From: Solanum dulcamara
Taxonomy: Eukaryota > Streptophyta > Magnoliopsida > Solanales > Solanaceae
Direction: 5' to 3'
NCBI RefSeq assembly: GCF_947179165.1
Contig: NC_077248.1
Span: 52,047,732 to 52,111,731 of the forward strand
Length of the DNA: 64,000 bases
The notes below the pieces were generated by a model. It made no database searches. It was given only the letters and a program-made list of their open reading frames with translations, and was not told the DNA's origin. The position numbers and the translations under genes are program-made. This document shows, piece after piece, positions 11,655 to 22,208 of the stretch. Position 1 is the stretch's first letter; each line of letters begins with the position of its first letter.

Positions 11655-13250
11655 ATATTCACTACTAAAAGAACTTTCATCCATGAAAGTTAGAGTCAAG
11701 AAGTACCTGAAAACTCAAATAAGCCAAGGAACTGCTCGTGTATCTCTTACTCGATCTCTAAGGTAGCCTCCTTAATTGGACGATGCCTCCAATAGACCTT
11801 AACCACATTAATGGCTCTGGATTACAAATTCTAACATCTTTGGCCAAAATAGCAACTGCTCCTTAATATAACTCTGATAATCATCCAACTCAACCGCATC
11901 ATACTGGAGCATATGAAACATATCTGGAACATACCAGCGTAGCATCAAAACATGGAAAACCGGATGAATAACTGAAACGGCCGGGGACAAAGCTAACTCA
12001 TAAGCAACCTCACAACGGTCCCCAAAATCTCAAAAGGGCTAATATATCTGGGGCTAAGCTTGCCTTGCCTCCCAAATCTCATCACGCCCTTCATGGATGA
12101 TACACAGAAGAATACTCTACCACCAATGAAAAATCTCAATGGTCGACGCCTACGACCCCCATAACTCTGGTGTCTACTCTGAGCTATCCTGAGCCTATAC
12201 TGAATCACCCTCACATAATCTAAGGCTTCCACCATCAAGTATGTACCATGCGGCTTGGGCTCCATAGACTTAAACTAACCGACTGGAGATAGACAATGCC
12301 TACCATAAAAGGCCTCAAACGGGGCCATCTAAATACTAGAGTGGTAGCTGTTGTTGTACGTAAACTTCGCCAAAGGTAAAAATTGGTCCCACTGACCTCC
12401 ATAATCCATAATGTAGGCCCTCAACATATCCTCAAGGACCTAAATAGTGTACTTTGATTGGCCATCAGTCTGTGGGTGAAAAGTTATGCTAAGGTCAACA
12501 TGGGTACCCAACTCCTCTTGGAAAGTCCTCCAAAAGCTGGATGTGAAATGCGATCCCTGGTCTAAAATGATAGAAACAGGCACACCATCAAGTCGAACTA
12601 CCTTCTGAATGTAGATACAGGCCAACCTCTCAGCATTGTAGGAAGTATGAATATGGAGAAAGTGTGTTGACTTGGTCAATCGATCAATAATGACCCAAAT
12701 ACTACCAATACCTCTAGAAGTGCGGGACAACCCCATAATAAAGTCTATGATGATTCGCTCCTACTTCTACTTGGGAATGGGTAATCTCCAAAGCTTGCTA
12801 CTAGGCCTCAAATGCTCGGCCTTAACTTGCTAACAACTCAAACAATGGGACACATAGTCTGTAATATGTGTCCTCATGCCGCTCCACCAGTAATGTTGCC
12901 TCAAGTCACGATCCATCTTAGAGGTGCCCGGATGGATAGAATATCCAAAATCATGGGCCTCACTAAGGATCAACTATATCAAAACCTAACTCTCAGAACA
13001 AAGACATTATCACACAACCTCAATATCCCATCTAGATCTAAAGTAGCCTAGTCAGCATCACCTCCCAAAATCCAATCTCGAAGAACAACCAAATCCTCAT
13101 CTTCAAATTGACGCCTACTAATCCGATCCAATTGAGATGACTGATCTCCCATAAAAGCTAGCATATACTGGGAATCAGAAATATCAAGCCGAATCATCCT
13201 GTTAGCTAAGGACTGGATGTCCAAAGCCAAAGGTTGCTCCATAGTAGAAA
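11655..13250 (-). pseudogene. G2 integrase with chromodomain-proximal C-terminus
   Basis: Integrase joins the cDNA to the chromosome. Reading the minus strand from high to low coordinates, 13242-13048 is the linker after RNase H. 12736-12440 is the catalytic core, containing IWVIIDRLTKSTHFL (first Asp) and SIILDQGSHFT (second Asp), and ending FHPQTDGQSKYTI. 12265-11993 holds the C-terminal motif GVMRFGRQGKLSPRYISPFE, and 11990-11808 starts as SPAVSVIHPVFHVLMLRWYV, leading towards the chromodomain. The catalytic Glu expected after TDGQS is Lys (codon at 12452-12454) and a stop follows at once, so the enzyme cannot be active. Confidence 0.85.
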
Positions 13251-14480
13251 GGAAGTGTACTACTCGTACTCTTTGCCTTCCGACTCAAGGTATCTATTAC
13301 TACATTCACCTTGATCGGATGGTAGAGGATAAAGAGGGTTTTTCAGGAGCTCAATCCAACGACGCTGCCTCAAATTAAGGTCCTTCTAGTTCATAATGTA
13401 CTGAAGTTTCTTGTGATTTGTGTAGATCTCGCATCAAACTCCATACAGGTAGTGCCTTAAAATCTTAAGCGCAAAAACTACCATCGCCAACTCTAAGTCA
13501 TGAGTGGGGTAGTTGCGGTCATGCAACTTAAGCCACCCCAACACATATTCAATAACCTGGCCCCGCTGCATCAATACATAACCTAAATCCATGTTGGATG
13601 CTTCATAATAGACCGTGAATCACTCACTCTCAAGCGGAGGATTCAATATAAGAGCGGTGGTAAGCAACTCTTTAATCCTCTAAAAGCTTCTCTCACACTC
13701 CTCCAATCACACAAAGGGAACATCCTAGGTAGTCAATAGAGTCAGAGGTGTTTTTATAGTAGAAAATCCCTCAATAAAGCTCCTATAGTACACTGCCAAT
13801 TCGACGAAGCTACGAATCTCAGTCATAGAGGTGTGCCTGGGGCAATAACAAATAGACTCAAGATTCATTGGATCTACCATAATGCCATCCTTAGACACCA
13901 CGTGCCCCAAGAATGCTACAGACTCATGTCAAAACTTGCACGTTGAGAACTTGGCATAAAGCCAGTGATCTCACAAAGTCTGGAGCACTATCTTTAAATA
14001 TTGCTCATGCTCAACCCAGCTCCACGAGTATACCAAGATATCATCGATAAAGTATATGGCAAAAGAGTCCAAATACGGCCTGAATACATGAGTCATCAAG
14101 TCCTGAATATGGCAGAGGCATTAGTCTACCCAAAATACATCACTAGGAACCCATAATGGTCATAATAAGTTCTAAATGCAGTCTTAGGGAGGTCCACAAC
14201 CCTAATACTCAACTGGTGGTAGACGGATCTCAAATCAATCTTAGCAAATACCACGACACCCTGAAGATGGTCAAATATATCATCAATCCTAGGCATGGGG
14301 TAACGGCTCTTCACCATTACGTTGTTTTACTGCCTATAATCAACATACATCAATATAATACCCTTTTTCTTCTTAACAAATAGGACTGGGTCACCCCAAG
14401 GTGATATTTCAGGCCGAATGAATCCCTTACCTAAGAGATCCTAAAGTTGAACACTAAGCTCCTTGATCTCTTTGATAGCC
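13251..14480 (-). pseudogene. G2 reverse transcriptase and RNase H
   Basis: The minus strand encodes a Ty3/Gypsy reverse transcriptase in several frames. 14317-14126 covers the fingers/palm, with [15 protein letters not shown] and [16 protein letters not shown]. The catalytic FIDD motif is preserved near 14040-14051. 13910-13725 covers the thumb, with GHVVSKDGIMVDP and EIRSFVELAVYYRSFIEGFS. RNase H lies at about 13270-13680 and is badly broken. Frame changes between the open pieces show the gene is a relic. Confidence 0.85.
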
Positions 14481-15157
14481 ATACGATACGATGGGATGGA
14501 ATTAGGACAAGTACCCAGCTCTAAATCAATGGCAAAATTAATATCATGATCTGGAGGAAAGCCAAGTAGCTCGGTAGGAAACACATCTGTAAACTCTCGG
14601 ACTATAGGTACTTAATCAACCATAGGGCCCTCCCTACTGATATCTCTAACATACGATAAGTAAGCCAAACATTTGCTAGCCACTAACCTCCAAGTCCAAA
14701 CAAAAGAAATCACCCCAACCAGCGCGTGACTATTAGAGCCCTACCACACTATCGGTGGAATACTAGGCATGACTAATGTAATAGCCTTGGCATAACAATC
14801 CAAGACCGCAGAGTGAGGGATAACCAATCCATGCCCAGAATCAAATCAAAATCCAGTATATCAAGTAAAATAAGATCAGCCTTAGTGTCGCACCCCTAAA
14901 TAGTCACCACACAAGATTTGATGACCTGATCCACTGCTAAAGAATCACCTACTAGAGTTGAAACACACAACAGCTCAGTTAAGGGCTTTAGACTCATAGT
15001 CAATCGAGTGGAATAATACACATATATATATGAATAAGTGGAGCTTGGATCAAATAAAATAGAGGTGGACTGATGGCATAAAAGAATTATACCTATGATC
15101 ATATAGTCCAATGTCTCAATATCTGCTCTAGCTAGAGCTGCATAAAAGTAGGATTGG
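14481..15157 (-). pseudogene. G2 protease region, cut by G3
   Basis: An open stretch at 15111-14896 reads ILFDPSSTYSYIYVYY, which aligns with the protease active-site region of chromoviruses (normally LFDSGATHSFIS). The Asp is present but the usual Ser/Thr-Gly is replaced by Pro-Ser. The lower part leads into RT. At 15157 the coding sequence is broken by the LTR of G3 and resumes at 20630. Confidence 0.75.
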
Positions 15158-15610
15158 TGTCATAGACTTAGACTTCAACTAAGACCTTCATGCAGCACTT
15201 GACAACTTACTCATAAATCTTTCACGATCTGACGAGCTCAAGTAAGCCTTTAAGACTAGATCACTAAGGGGTGCTATATTATAAGAAAGACAAGAGAGAT
15301 TTTATGAAGAAGGCTTTATATTACTTGGAAGGATGCTTGGTTTCGGGATATATTGTTACAAATGAATGCCCCCTCTATATATACTACTCTTAGGGGCTTA
15401 AGTGTAAATAAAAATTTCTATACAAGTCCTTCTATATTTACAAACAAGTCCCTACTCTAGAATTCTCTATATACTCTACATAATTCTAGAGAACACTATG
15501 TCTTTCAAGACTTCTTTACAATATTCCACAAGAATCTAAAGTCTTCTACAAACCTCTCCAAGACTATAGGTTCTTCTCTCTTCAGCAAGATCAAGTGGCG
15601 GGTCATAACA
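15158..15610 (-). repeat. G3 3' LTR (453 bases)
   Basis: The minus strand begins TGTTATGACCCGCCAC at 15610 and ends TATGACA at 15158. It aligns with 20075-20629 over its whole length, apart from a rearranged insertion in the other copy. A TATA-like GTATATATAGAGGGGGC tract lies on the minus strand near 15372-15388. Differences between the LTRs are numerous by eye, so the insertion is old. Confidence 0.92.
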
Positions 15611-15622
15611 TTTTCCCCCACC
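15611..15622 (-). promoter_or_regulatory. G3 polypurine tract
   Basis: The minus strand reads GGTGGGGGAAAA immediately upstream of the 3' LTR. This is the usual purine-rich primer for plus-strand DNA synthesis and confirms the LTR boundary and the orientation. Confidence 0.85.
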
Positions 15623-15639
15623 TGATGTAGCGATGATCA

Positions 15640-16945
15640 CGGTGCGCTGTTGCTACAAAAACTCCTAAACTTTGTCTTTAAACTACCATAGGTCTTCATA
15701 TCTCTCCCAGGTGGCTTCCTCCAGAGATTGTCCCTTCCAATGGACTAGGAACATAGCAGTGGCCTGTTGTCCCCATTTTTGCTTGGATTGGTAGTCCATA
15801 ATTGCCTCAATATCTTGATCATAGGAGGCGGTAATTGTGAGTAGTACCCAACTTGATTCTCCTCAACTAGGATTATCCTTGTCCTCATGGTACAGCCTAA
15901 GGACACTAGCATGAAAGACAGGATAAACCTTAAGATGTGGTGGTAGCTCCAATCTATATGAGATCTTGCCAACCTTGGCAATGATCCTAAACGGGCCCTC
16001 ATACTTTTGCACCAAGTTTTGATGCATACGTCGCAATGCTTTAAATTGCCTTGGGTTAAACTTGACCAAGACTATGTCTCCAACTTTGTAATCCGTGGGA
16101 CGATGCTTGCAGTCGACAAACTTTTTTATCTTTTTCGCTGCCTTTTCCAAATAAGACTTGGCAGTGTTGAGATACTCTTCAAAGCCCTTGTCTATGTGAT
16201 AATCCCCCAAACTCTTACCCTCAAACATGACTGGTAGTGAATGTAAAGTTTGTGGCTATTGGCCTATGGCTAGATTAAACGATGTCCGCCCTGTGGCCTT
16301 TCTCTGTTGTAAGTTGTATAAGAATTGGGCTACATACAATAACCTAGCCCTATCCTTTTGATGTGAGCTCACAAAGTACCTCAAGTAGTACTCCAACAAG
16401 GCATTGACTTTCTCGATTTGTCCATCCATCTACGGGTGGAAACTAGTGGAAAAATGCAACTCCATACCAAAGATGTCGAATAATTCTCTCCAATAGTTCC
16501 TGGTGAAGCATGGGTCTCTGTCACTGATGATGTTTCTTGACAATCCCTAATACTTCACCACATTCTTAAAAAATAGCTTGGCAGCCTCCTTAGCTGTGTA
16601 ACCTGCCATGGTAGGCATAAAGCTAGCATACTTGGAGAACCTATCCACCATGACTATAATTGTCCCGTACCCATCAAACTTCGGAAGACAAGTGATAAAT
16701 TACATGGTCACACTCTCCCATGGATGCTCCACTATGGGAAGGGACTCTAAGAGTCTTCCTGGTTGACGCTTCTCCTCTTTTTCTTGCTGGCATACAAGAC
16801 AAGTCTGCACATACCATTTAATATCATCCCGCATGTGTGGCCAGTAGTAAATTGCCTTAATCAATACCCTTGTGCGATGATGCCCTGGATGCCCAGCCCA
16901 CAATGTGTCATTGATTTCCTTCACAGATCCTATGTTCGGCGGTAA
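15640..16945 (-). pseudogene. G3 integrase and chromodomain
   Basis: From high to low coordinates, 16924-16700 is the zinc-binding N-terminal domain (GHPGHHRTRVLIKAIYYWP ... CLVCQQEKEE). The catalytic core follows at about 16690-16400 with VDRFSKYASF, IISDRDPCF and DGQIEKVN, so the Asp, Asp and Glu are all still there, although stops interrupt the frame (one replaces the Gln of the HPQ motif). 16228-15863 is the C-terminal domain (KVGDIVLVKFNPRQFKALRR ... YPVFHASVLRLYHEDKDNPS). A chromodomain lies at about 15700-15840 in another frame, with FLVHWKGQSLEEATWERYED. The chromodomain is thought to steer integration into particular chromatin. Confidence 0.88.
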
Positions 16946-18230
16946 GTAGAAGCCCGTTTTCTATCCAGAAGCGCCTTGTCTTGCCCTAAGAGGCTAAATC
17001 CATAAGTCTCTTTGCCTCTGGATCGTGTTGTAGGCCATCCTTGATTGCATCTTGGATGTCACAATATTCTTTAGTAATGGCAGCCAACTCAAACTTCCTT
17101 CTTAATACATCGGCCACGACATTACCTTTGCTTGGCTTGTACTCCAACTCATAGTCAAATTCGGCCAAGAAGTCTTGCCACTTAGCTTGAGGTATTCCTT
17201 TGTTACAGCAGCCTTGAGGTCTTCAAATGCCTTCTTGCACTCCTCGCTCCAAACCTATGGCTTGTTCTTCTTTAATAGATCAGTTAGTGGAGCAGCTTTG
17301 GCAGAGTAGCCACTTATGAACCTACAGTAATAATTAGCAAATCCAAGAAAAGATCTAATTTTGGTTACCTTTGTGGGTGCCTTCCACTCTATGATAGCTC
17401 GAACGTTTTCCTCGTCCATCCATAATTCACCCTGGCTGATAACATATCCTAAGAAGTGCACTTCATCCTGGGTAAACTCGCACTTGTCCCACTTGATGTA
17501 AAGCTCATTCTCGTGCAAGACTTGAAACACTTTCTTCAAGTACTCTACGTGCTCCTCTAAGATGTTGTTATAAATGACTGTCATCCAAGTAGACTACCAC
17601 GAACTAATCCAAGTAGGGGTGGAAGATCTTGTTATGAGTGTGTAGAAAGTAGCGGGTGCATTGGTTAAGCTAAAGGGCATCATCAACCACTTATAAGCCC
17701 TGTATCTTGTAACACACATCGTCTTCGGCTCATTCCCTTCTGTTATGCACACTTGGTAGTAGCCTTTCCTCAAATATACCTTGGTGAAGTAATTGGCTTG
17801 TCCAAGTCTATCAAACAAGTCTGCAATAAATGGGATAAGATACTTGTTCTTCACATTTGGCTTATTGAGCTCCTAATAGTCTATGCATAGGCGCAATGAG
17901 CCATCCTTCTTCTTTTGAAACAAGACTAGCATGACTTAAGGTGACTTGGATGTACAAATATGACTGGCCTCGAGGATCTCCTTCAATTACTTTCTTATCT
18001 CCTTTAACTCAAGTGGAGCCATGGGGTATGGAGGGTATGCGAGCGGCCTCGCTCTTGGCTCCAGCTCAATCCTGTGATCCACCTTGCGCCTTAGAGGTAG
18101 ATGTCTTGGCAATTCTTTGGGCATCACATCTTTGTTTTCTTCAAGAACCTTCTCTATGCAAGGTGGCAATACCTCTTTAGCACCATTGTCTTCCTCCAAG
18201 CTCACAGTGATGGCTATGAACGTCGGCTCC
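16946..18230 (-). pseudogene. G3 reverse transcriptase and RNase H
   Basis: Coding pieces run 18205-17987 (VLEENKDVMPKELPRHLPLR, the N-terminal part), 17854-17594 (IPFIADLFDRLGQANYFTKV and the MPFSLTNAPATF motif), YLDD at about 17580-17594 and 17584-17255 (thumb: [36 protein letters not shown]). A short RNase H end lies at 17168-16986 (EFDYELEYKPSKGNVVADVL). The YLDD catalytic pair is intact, but the frame breaks directly after it and again around 17250, so no full enzyme can be made. Confidence 0.9.
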
Positions 18231-18680
18231 CCCTTCTTTAGGCCCTTTTACAAGTTGCATGGCCGATAGATGGGATCATCCTTCCATCTTTGGCACCTTG
18301 ACTAGAGGTACCATGCAGGGTCCCTCTCGCTCCATTACCAAGAGTTGTTGTAGGTAGGGATCAATCATCGTGTGGAACTATTGGAACAATTCCTGGCCAA
18401 GGATTATATCAAAGATATTTATGGGGACGATAGTCTTGCCACTTGCCCAACGTGACGTCCATTCCATGAGCGACTCCACACACGGGAGCCAATGGCGCAT
18501 TGGCTGTCTTTAGGCGAGTGTTTCTTGGTCTGTAGCTTAACCCCAACCTTATTTCCGCGGACTTGGTCATGATGTTGGCTTCCACTCTGGAGTCTACCAT
18601 AACATGAGTTGGCCGTTCGTTGATGGATATGTCAATATACTGTGTGGAGTAATCTCCCACCTTCTCAGCTTGCTTTTGAT
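18231..18680 (-). pseudogene. G3 protease
   Basis: The segment at 18660-18409 reads STQYIDISINERPTHVMVDS and then RVEANIMTKSAEIRLGL. It aligns with the retropepsin active site, where chromoviruses have VDTGATHNF. The Asp is kept but Thr-Gly has become Ser-Arg, which should abolish folding of the active site. It sits between the gag zinc knuckle and RT as expected. Confidence 0.82.
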
Positions 18681-20053
18681 GGCCCTCATAGCCCGATCAT
18701 GCCTAGTTGTGTTGTGCCCGAACTATGCCTTTAGTCCTGCACTTCCTTGTCCTTTTGCTCCCATAGTATGGCACCAAGGTTCTTCATCTCTGAGTACTTG
18801 GCATAGCCGTGAGGACCTCCACATATGTAGCAGACGCTATCCTTTGTGGTCTGCTCTTTCTTCTAGGCATAGCCCTGTCATCTGAACTTCTTTCTATTGG
18901 ATTTATAGGCATCATGATTCTTGGTGGAAGGGTATTACTCCTTGCCCCTGCTGCTATCTTCCCTACCTTTTGCATGACTACTCTTTGTTTTTTTGCCCTT
19001 GCTCCTGTCATGCCTGTCATGCTTAAAGTCCATCAGGGCTTCTGCTTGGGTGATGACCTCATCGATGGTGCTGACTTGACGATGCTCCAACTTTTTCTTA
19101 GCCCAACTTTTCAACCCATCCATAAAGTGGAAAAGTACGTCTTCATCCGTGAGGTTGGGGATATGAAGCATAAGGGTAATAAACTCCTTCACATAGGCCT
19201 GTATACTACCCGTTTGATTTAACTCCCTAAACTTGCATTTCACCTCATTAATGACATTATTGGGAAAGAAGGCCTTCTTGAACTTGTCTTGGAATTGCTC
19301 CTAGGTATTGATGGGGCTAGACCCTTCCCGATCTCAGACTCCTTGCGCTTCCACCACAACATGGCCATCTCCGAGAGGTATAGTACGATAATGTTGATCC
19401 TTATTTCATCATTCTTTACTTTGTTTCACTTGAAGTAGTTCTCCAAGTGCCAAAGAAAGTTCTCCAAATTTTGCGCATCTCGAGCGCCCTTGAACACTAA
19501 TGGCTTGAGATACTCAATCTTGGCCTCCCTGTCTGCACCTAATATCACGCATCTTCTAGCTTCTATGTCTTCCTTGAGTGTTGTCATCTCAGCTTTCATG
19601 ATCTATATCGTTCTTAGCGCATCTATAAACCGACACTCCATGGAAGTTATCATCTCCTTCATCTCATACTCGATAGCCCTACGCACATCGAACTCCTTTC
19701 GGATGTTGTCATTCTCCTCAAGGGAGAATTCATCCAAGGTCTTGAACTTGCCATTGAACTTGTTCAAGCACTTGCCCAAAATCTTTATGGCCTGTCGGGC
19801 AGCATCCACCCTTGTAATCCACTCTATACCGGGCGTGACGTCTACGGGCTCCTCACCTTATTCATCGTCACTCACCTCAGTGGCTGAGGGTGAGCAAGAT
19901 ATTAGGGCCTCATTTAGTGTAGGCTCAAGCAGCACGTCCTCATTCTTCTTAAAGTGCTTCCTCCCCTTGTGGATCTTTTTGCCAATATCTTGCTTGATAT
20001 TGGTAGTGGTAGTTGCATTGATGTCTCCTTCACTTGCCATTTCCCCTGGTAGA
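18681..20053 (-). pseudogene. G3 gag with zinc-knuckle remnant
   Basis: The first ATG after the primer binding site is at 20040. It opens a 60-residue stretch (MASEGDINATTTTN ...) that ends early. The rest is read in other frames: 19809-19603, and 19243-18935, which carries the retrotransposon gag core (KFRELNQTGSIQAYVKEFI ... FHFMDGLKSWAKKKLEHRQV). Near 18783-18834 a CCHC knuckle can be read as CYICGGPHGYAKY, in which the last Cys is Tyr. Gag would form the particle shell and bind the RNA. Confidence 0.85.
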
Positions 20054-20072
20054 AACCTTGCTCTGATACCAC
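20054..20072 (-). promoter_or_regulatory. G3 primer binding site (initiator Met tRNA type)
   Basis: The minus strand directly inside the 5' LTR reads TGGTATCAGAGC. This is the standard complement of the 3' end of plant initiator methionine tRNA and the start site for minus-strand cDNA synthesis. It fixes the orientation and the LTR boundary at 20075. Confidence 0.93.
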
Positions 20073-20074
20073 GT

Positions 20075-20629
20075 TGTCACAGACTTAGACTTCAACTAAG
20101 AACTCCGTGCGGCACTTGAAAACATCCTCACGAATTTTTCATGATCTTGCAAGGTCAAGTAAGCCTTTAAGACTAGATCACTAAGGGAACGCTAGATTAT
20201 AAGAAAGACAAGAGAACTTTTATGAAGAAGGCTTTATATTACTTAGAAAAATGCTTGATTTTTGGATGGTTTGTTACAAATGAATGCCCCCTCGATTTAT
20301 ACTACTCCTAAGGGGCTTAAGTGCAAATAAAAATTGCTATACAAGTCCTTCCATATTTACAAAGAAATCTTTACTCTAGAGGGGACATTCATTTGTAACA
20401 AACCATCCTAAGAGGCTTAAGTGTAAATAAAAATTGTTATACAAGTCCTTCCATATTTACAAAGAAGTCCCTACTCTAGAATTCTCTACACACTCTAGAT
20501 AATTCTAGAGAACTCTATGTCTTTCAACACTTCTTTATAATATTCCACAAGAACTTAGAGTCTTCTACAAACCTCTTCAAGACTCTAGGTTCTTCTCCTT
20601 TCTTCAAGATCAAGTGGCGGGTCATAACA
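20075..20629 (-). repeat. G3 5' LTR (555 bases) with an internal rearrangement
   Basis: It aligns with the 3' LTR but is about 100 bases longer. A segment around 20308-20380 is repeated at 20409-20480. Between the two, 20381-20408 is an inverted copy of 20264-20290. See the separate finding. A TATA-like GTATAAAT tract remains on the minus strand near 20297. Confidence 0.9.
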
Positions 20630-22004
20630 TTAGGCTCCTCTACCCCGTGCATTTACTCGGCCAGCTGTCCTGCCTCCTCAAGGACCTCTCCGTGTACCCT
20701 GATGACCATCCCTATGGTCCTAGCCATGGCCTCCGCCTCTTAGTGGAGGTGCTGGTGCAGATCTAGGTGCCTATGGAGCTGGTGTAGTTGAACTATGGAG
20801 AGGGCAATCGCGGGACCAATGATGCATCTCCCCATGGTCATAGCACCCATATGGCTGTCAACTTACAGTTGGAGGTCGGCCACCTCGTCTTGAAGAACCT
20901 GTCTGAATACCACCTTGGCCTTGACTTGGACCGGTACTAGAGCCACCCTACGGTGCTAGTCACCCCTAAAGAGTGAAGTAAATTCTGGAATGAGCGACTG
21001 GACTAACCCTACTGGAAGCTCTAGCAGAGCCTATCATATGAATCTCCGGGCCTAAAATAGGGCCTACCCTAGCTATCATCCTGCCTGGCTCTCTTGCCGG
21101 TGTCCCCTTGGGCCTCGTAACGGAGCTGCTCAAGTATGCAGGCATGGTCTACCACATCCAAAATGGAGAAACCCAATAAGACTAAGGATTGAGTTTCAAT
21201 CCATAGCTGGAGACTCAAACCTCTGACGAAGCACCGAACTCTCTCCTCCTCAGTAGGTAGGATCATAATAGCATGTCTAGAGAGCTTGTGGAATCTGGCC
21301 TTAAACTCTGACACTTTTATGAAGCCTTACTCCAACTGTGAAAATTGATCTCTGAGCTTATCTGTGATGCTCCTAGGAATAAATCAGACCAAGAAAGCCT
21401 CCGAAAATTCTATTCGCGACACGGTGGAGACCCAACTAGCCTGGTCTCTAGATATGAATGCCACCAGTACCGGGCAAGACCATCTAGCTGATAAACAGTA
21501 AAGTTAGCTCCTCTCGACTCCATCCCAAAGTCTGCAGCTGTTTACGACAAATAAGTAGAAATTCATGGGCTTCCTCACATACAACCCCAAAAACCCTCGA
21601 CGGTGATAATCTAAGGAACACCCCGAGCATCTTCTACTCATGTAGTGGCATGACGCCCTCCAAATTATCTAGTTGGGTGGCAGGTGCCGTTGGCGGCTAA
21701 ACTATTGGTGCCGCTGGTTCAGGTTGACCCTGTGAAGCTAGATCAGATGGAACTGAGGCTTGTTGCATACCCCCAATAGCAGCTAGTATCTGGGTGAACG
21801 TCTCCTGAAGGTTCAAAGCTTCAACTGCATGGGTGGTAGCTGGGCTGGTCTTGGGCTCACCGACGGATGATGTACTAGAGCTAGATATGGAACCACCTCA
21901 GGCTCACGAGTCTGTTCTATTTACCGGGCTAAGGCTGTAGCCCTAGAACGACCTCCGGGTCGGCCTCTACCCCTAGCTCGTGCCCTATCCCGTGTACGAG
22001 CCAT
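20630..22004 (-). pseudogene. G2 gag
   Basis: Gag starts at the ATG at 22004 with MARTRDRARARGRGRPGGRS, a basic Arg/Gly-rich N-terminus typical of this Gypsy group. The gag core is readable at 21314-21069 (FKARFHKLSRHAIMILPTEE, RVRCFVRGLSLQLWIE). Near 20836-20880 a degenerate zinc knuckle reads CYDHGEMHHWSRDCP, where the second Cys is His. Stops and frame changes interrupt it. The sequence ends at 20630 where G3 is inserted and continues as protease at 15157. Confidence 0.85.
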
Positions 22005-22193
22005 CGTGTAAAATAGTGGAACAAGTGAGATTCCAAGAAACTAATAAGACATACACTATACGACAGCGATAAAAAAGAGAACAAGTTCCTAAAGACATCC
22101 TATAGCTCGAAGATAAGTCACAGATGTCTCTGCATCGATCCGCAGGACTCCACTAGACGTTAGCTCTGTACAAGTAAGACTAGTGAACCTAGG

Positions 22194-22205
22194 GCTCTAA
22201 TACCA
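22194..22205 (-). promoter_or_regulatory. G2 primer binding site
   Basis: The minus strand reads TGGTATTAGAGC, one base different from the initiator Met tRNA complement TGGTATCAGAGC. It lies three bases inside the 5' LTR end. The change is C to T, in line with the general decay of this element. Confidence 0.88.
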
Positions 22206-22208
22206 AAT

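Larger units (their letters stand above)
15158..20629 (-). mobile_element. Complete but decayed Ty3/Gypsy chromovirus G3, nested in G2
   Basis: This is a 5.5-kb minus-strand element with short LTRs (15158-15610 and 20075-20629), a primer binding site, gag, protease, RT, RNase H, integrase, chromodomain and polypurine tract in the canonical order. The flanking five bases (ATTGG on the left, TTAGG on the right) are not identical, so no clean target duplication remains. Multiple stops and frameshifts show it is inactive. The chromodomain makes it a chromovirus. I did not resolve the clade. Confidence 0.92.

Noticed and set aside
18604..19222. Plus-strand open frames of 93 and 137 codons opposite G3 gag
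   Set aside because: They are antisense to recognisable gag and protease sequence and share no features with a real gene.
19490..20119. A 209-codon plus-strand open frame
   Set aside because: It lies antisense to G3 gag and crosses the primer binding site and LTR start, so it is a chance open frame.
15153..20634. Target-site duplication of G3
   Set aside because: The flanks ATTGG and TTAGG share three of five bases only, so I do not claim a duplication.
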